Source: Todiramphus chloris collaris | Lineage: Eukaryota; Chordata; Aves; Coraciiformes; Alcedinidae | Assembly: GCA_025345505.1 (NCBI GenBank) | Contig: JANVCC010000125.1 | Span: forward strand, 4,571,441-4,635,440 | Reading direction: 5' to 3' | Length of the DNA: 64,000 nt | In this document: positions 61,212 through 64,000 of the stretch, in pieces | Position numbering within the stretch: the stretch's first letter is position 1 | Layout: every line of letters starts with the position of its first letter | The notes under the pieces: model-generated | Told to the model about the DNA's origin: nothing | Database searches by the model: none | What the model saw: only the letters and a program-made list of their open reading frames with translations | Made by a program: the position numbers and the translations under genes

Positions 61212-62053
61212 ACTTGATGGAACACTAAAAATTTCTTCCTTCTATCTAATCTAAATCTCCCTTCTTTTAGTTTCAAACCATCAGCTCTCTTCCTGTCACA
61301 ACAGGACCTGTTAAAAAGTCTGTCCCTATCTTTCTCACAGGCCCTGCAAGTCCTGAAAGGCCACAAGAAGGTCTCCACAGAGCCTTCTCTTCTCCAGGCT
61401 GAACACCCCCAGCTCTCCCAGCCTGGCTCCCAGCAGAGGGGTTCCAGCCCTCCCAGCATTGCTGGGGCTCCTCTGGCCCCACTCCACCAGGTCCCTGTCT
61501 CTGCTGTGCTGAGCACTCCCGAGCTGGCCCCAGCACTGCAGGGGGGTCTCTCTCTCTCTCCCCAGAGCCCTGGGAGCAGAGGGGCAGGATCCCCCCTCTC
61601 CCTGCTGCCCACGCTGCTGGGGATGCAGCCCAGGGTGCCAGTAGCTGCTGGGCTGTGAGCGCACGGGGCCAGCTCAGCTCCAGCCTCTCACCCCCAGCAC
61701 CCCCAAGCCCTTCTCTGCAGGGCTGCTCTCAATCCACTCATCACCCAGCCTGTTCTGATACCTGGGGTTGCCATGACGCGTGTGCAGGACCTTGTTGAGC
61801 CTCATGAGGTTCACATGGGCCTACTTCTCCAGTTGTCCAAGTTCCTTCGGATGGATCCCATCCCTCAGGCATGTCAACTGTACCACTTAGCTTGGTGTCA
61901 TCTGCAAACTTGCTGAGGGTACAGTTGATTCCACTGTGTGTCACTGATGAAGACATTAAACAGCACTGGTCCCAGTATGGCCCCCTGAGGGACACCAGTT
62001 ATCACCAGTCTCCATCTGGACATTGATCTGTCAACCTGCTTTTCATGGCAGAT
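61212..62053 (-). mobile_element. CR1 LINE, RT core to C-terminus, about 840 bases
   Basis: The longest CR1 copy in the window, and one of only two that reach the RT palm. On the minus strand FADDTKLSG is encoded at 61882-61908, which includes the catalytic aspartate pair of the RT active site. Downstream FSLEKRRLCGDLLVAF and GRFRLDRRKKFL mark the C-terminal part. Frameshifts separate these segments, so no intact enzyme can be made. Unlike most copies here it lacks the 3' UTR and reiterated tail: it stops abruptly after the RRKKFL-coding sequence near 61212. The 5' end fades near 62053. GC content is higher than in the surroundings. Confidence 0.93.
61545..61562. repeat. (CT)n run inside CR1
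   Basis: GTCTCTCTCTCTCTC followed by CCC within the CR1 copy. It is a short slippage expansion that contributes to frame loss. Confidence 0.8.
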
Positions 62054-62998
62054 CTCGGGGATGCTCAGCTGTCTACAGCAGGAAACCCTTTACTTTTGGG
62101 GCTTTGCAGTTCAGGACTGTTGCCTGAGTTCCAGAAGAATTTACCTACATCTTAGATCAATCTCTTGAGCAGTAGTGCTGGTAGGGATACCTGTGACAAC
62201 TTACATGAACTTCTGTTTCTGATGATAGTTAGTCATGAGCAGATCTCCTTTGTGCCTCACTTTCTCTCTGTTTGAAACAGAACAATTCCTCCAGACTTTT
62301 CTGACCAAAGACTGACATAAACTTGCAAGAATCCAGCACAAGTATAATTATTTTAACAGAGGTAAATATTCCCTGTCACTCATTCTATTGCCTTATCCCT
62401 TACTGGTGTATGATGCTGGAAAGAAAAATTGATTTTAGCTCCTCTCTTCAAGTCTCTGATGGAGACAGTAGTTGACAAGGAGCTAATTAGCCTTTGCAAG
62501 GTGAACACAATGGAGTCAGTGGAGGAAAAGGGAGATGGTGGTCTATTTTGAATGACACATTGAAGTGACAAGACAGATGAATAGTGAAAGGCTGCAGCTC
62601 TTTCTTATATCCATAAATTGTTCTCCCATTTAATTCTTCAATATTCAAGTGCCGAGTTCAGAAAGTTACTGTCAATTAAACAACATCTTGGCGATGCATT
62701 AAATTGCAAATACTACTGATGGTTGCTCACATCAGACTTCATATCAGATAGAAACATAGCTATCTGAGATCAGCAATCATTGAGTATCTCAGGAAACAAA
62801 ACATGCCCTCTGAAGACTGAATTTTGAAGAGGGAAGCATCTGTAAAACAGTCAAAGTTCTGGGGGATTGGAGGGTCCTGACTTGAAAAAAACCAATCAAC
62901 TTTTTCAATCACTACACCAGTCTTAACACAATATACTGAGATTTTTGAAAGATGGATTTGTTTAGCAGTAATTTTACCTATCTCTTCTGAATCATAAA
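62054..62998. other. Gene-free stretch between two CR1 copies
   Basis: No gene or repeat recognised. The sequence is unique and AT-leaning toward the right. Confidence 0.55.
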
Positions 62999-63390
62999 AT
63001 AATAGAATCACAGAATCATAGAATCATGTAGAATCATAGACTGGTTTAGGTTGGAAGGGACCTTGAAGACCATCTAGTTCCAACTTGCCTGACATGGGCA
63101 GGAACAACTTCCACTAGATCACACTGCTCAAAGTCCCATCCAGCCTCATCTTGGACATTTCCATGGATGGGACATTCACAGCTTCCCTGGGCAACCTGTT
63201 CCAATGTCTCACCACCCTCACAGTGAAGAATTTCTTCCTAATATGTGATGTTTCAGTTTAAAACCATTACTCTCATCCTGTCACTACATTCCCAGATCAA
63301 CAGTCCCTCCCCATAATTCATGTAAGTCCCCCTTTAGGTACTGGAAGTTTGCTATGAGGTCTCCCTTAATGTCTTCTGAAAATTAAGGCA
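62999..63390 (-). mobile_element. CR1 LINE, about 390 bases
   Basis: The reversed tail is long and clear: ATAGAATCACAGAATCATAG, then AATCATGTAGAATCATAGAC. After it come GGTTGGAAGGGACCTTGAAG, CCATGGATGGGACATTCACA and GGTACTGGAAGTTTGCTATG. The tail length and low divergence at the 3' end suggest one of the younger copies here. Confidence 0.93.
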
Positions 63391-64000
63391 ACTAGGGAAT
63401 AAAACTCAAGGAAAAAAAAAAATGATAAGGCATCTTCCAAGATGATTTATGGTGAAGCTTAAAAATGCCTTCATGAATATTGTCAGAAGAAAATCTGATT
63501 TGTGTTTGAAAGATTCTCACCAGATCTATCAGCAACATCATTTCAGCTAGTGCAGAGATGAAGTCTGGAGCAGTGGCCAGCACATGAGGCCAGGAGTAAA
63601 GGGAGACCTGCAATCATTTGCCAGTTCAGACCATTGCCTCTCTGTGGTTGTGTGTCTCCTTTTCCTCCCTAACTGGGTAAAACAGTTCCTATCAGTTCCT
63701 GTCCTAGAGGAACAAAGTGAGAATGTGGTGTAGGATAAAGTTTGTACCACTGACTTTTTAGTTCTGGATAATGGTGTAGCAGGTGTCACTTGGTGATGGT
63801 ACTGTCTTCTACGATCCTTTTCTTGGAGAGTTTTTTGATCTTTAAATAAATTACTTTGTAATTACTGTGATAGACAAGGTTCTGCAGAAAGAGAACCTGT
63901 GAGCAACAGGAAATGTTTCTTTGTGTTGAGAACTTGTAATCTTATAAAGCAGAATTATTCTTTCTGGAATTATTAATATTGTATTGCAGTCCTTGAAAAA
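63391..64000. other. Gene-free stretch to window end
   Basis: I see nothing beyond an A run near 63411-63422. Frames here are 80 codons or shorter. Confidence 0.55.

Noticed and set aside
1..64000. CRISPR array, operon, phage or other prokaryotic system
   Set aside because: No regularly spaced direct repeats, no compact same-strand gene series and no ribosome binding sites. Repeat content is avian nuclear.

Overview
The window looks like ordinary non-coding nuclear DNA from a bird, probably a songbird. The basis is repeat content: about 20 pieces of CR1 LINE lie on both strands. Most end in the short reiterated tail that avian CR1 carries instead of poly(A). There are also fragments of long terminal repeats (LTRs) that I recognise from memory as avian ERVL-type, one with a start typical of passerine genomes. 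There are no operons, ribosome binding sites or other bacterial features. The passerine call is an inference from remembered repeat families, not a search result.

I found no gene I can defend. I see no convincing chain of exons, CpG island, promoter, tRNA or rRNA. Most open frames are short and chance-like, or belong to decayed CR1 reverse transcriptase (RT), or are antisense to it. Recognisable interspersed repeats cover roughly 13% by my hand count. The rest is probably intergenic or intronic.

Layout. 1-6.5 kb: unique DNA, with two CR1 pieces lying back to back at 1.6-2.1 kb around an A-rich block. 6.5-8.0 kb: a repeat cluster (old CR1, younger CR1, ERVL-type LTR, CR1 RT fragment). 8-15 kb: mostly unique DNA and one CR1. 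15.1-16.1 kb: a probable LTR, then a start-less open frame of about 120 codons that reads like protein. 17.4-23 kb: CR1 copies of different ages, including two old CR1-L-like pieces on the minus strand. 23-29.7 kb: unique. 29.7-38.3 kb: five CR1 loci, one a composite of two pieces, plus an (AAGG)12 microsatellite. 38-46.7 kb: unique DNA with two short CR1 tails. 46.7-48.5 kb: a CR1 joined to an LTR terminus, a palindromic CArG box, and a probable solo LTR containing the only assembly gap (10 N). 48.5-61.2 kb: largely unique, with one CR1, a candidate 111-nt exon on the minus strand and a 232-codon open frame. 61.2-64 kb: a CR1 that still shows an FADD catalytic motif, and one more CR1.

No set of genes working together can be described. 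The items most worth testing are the open frame at 15754-16113, the Cys-rich frame at 59168-59866, the candidate exon at 51432-51542, the CArG palindrome at 47701-47716, and several AT-rich stretches that resemble conserved non-coding elements.
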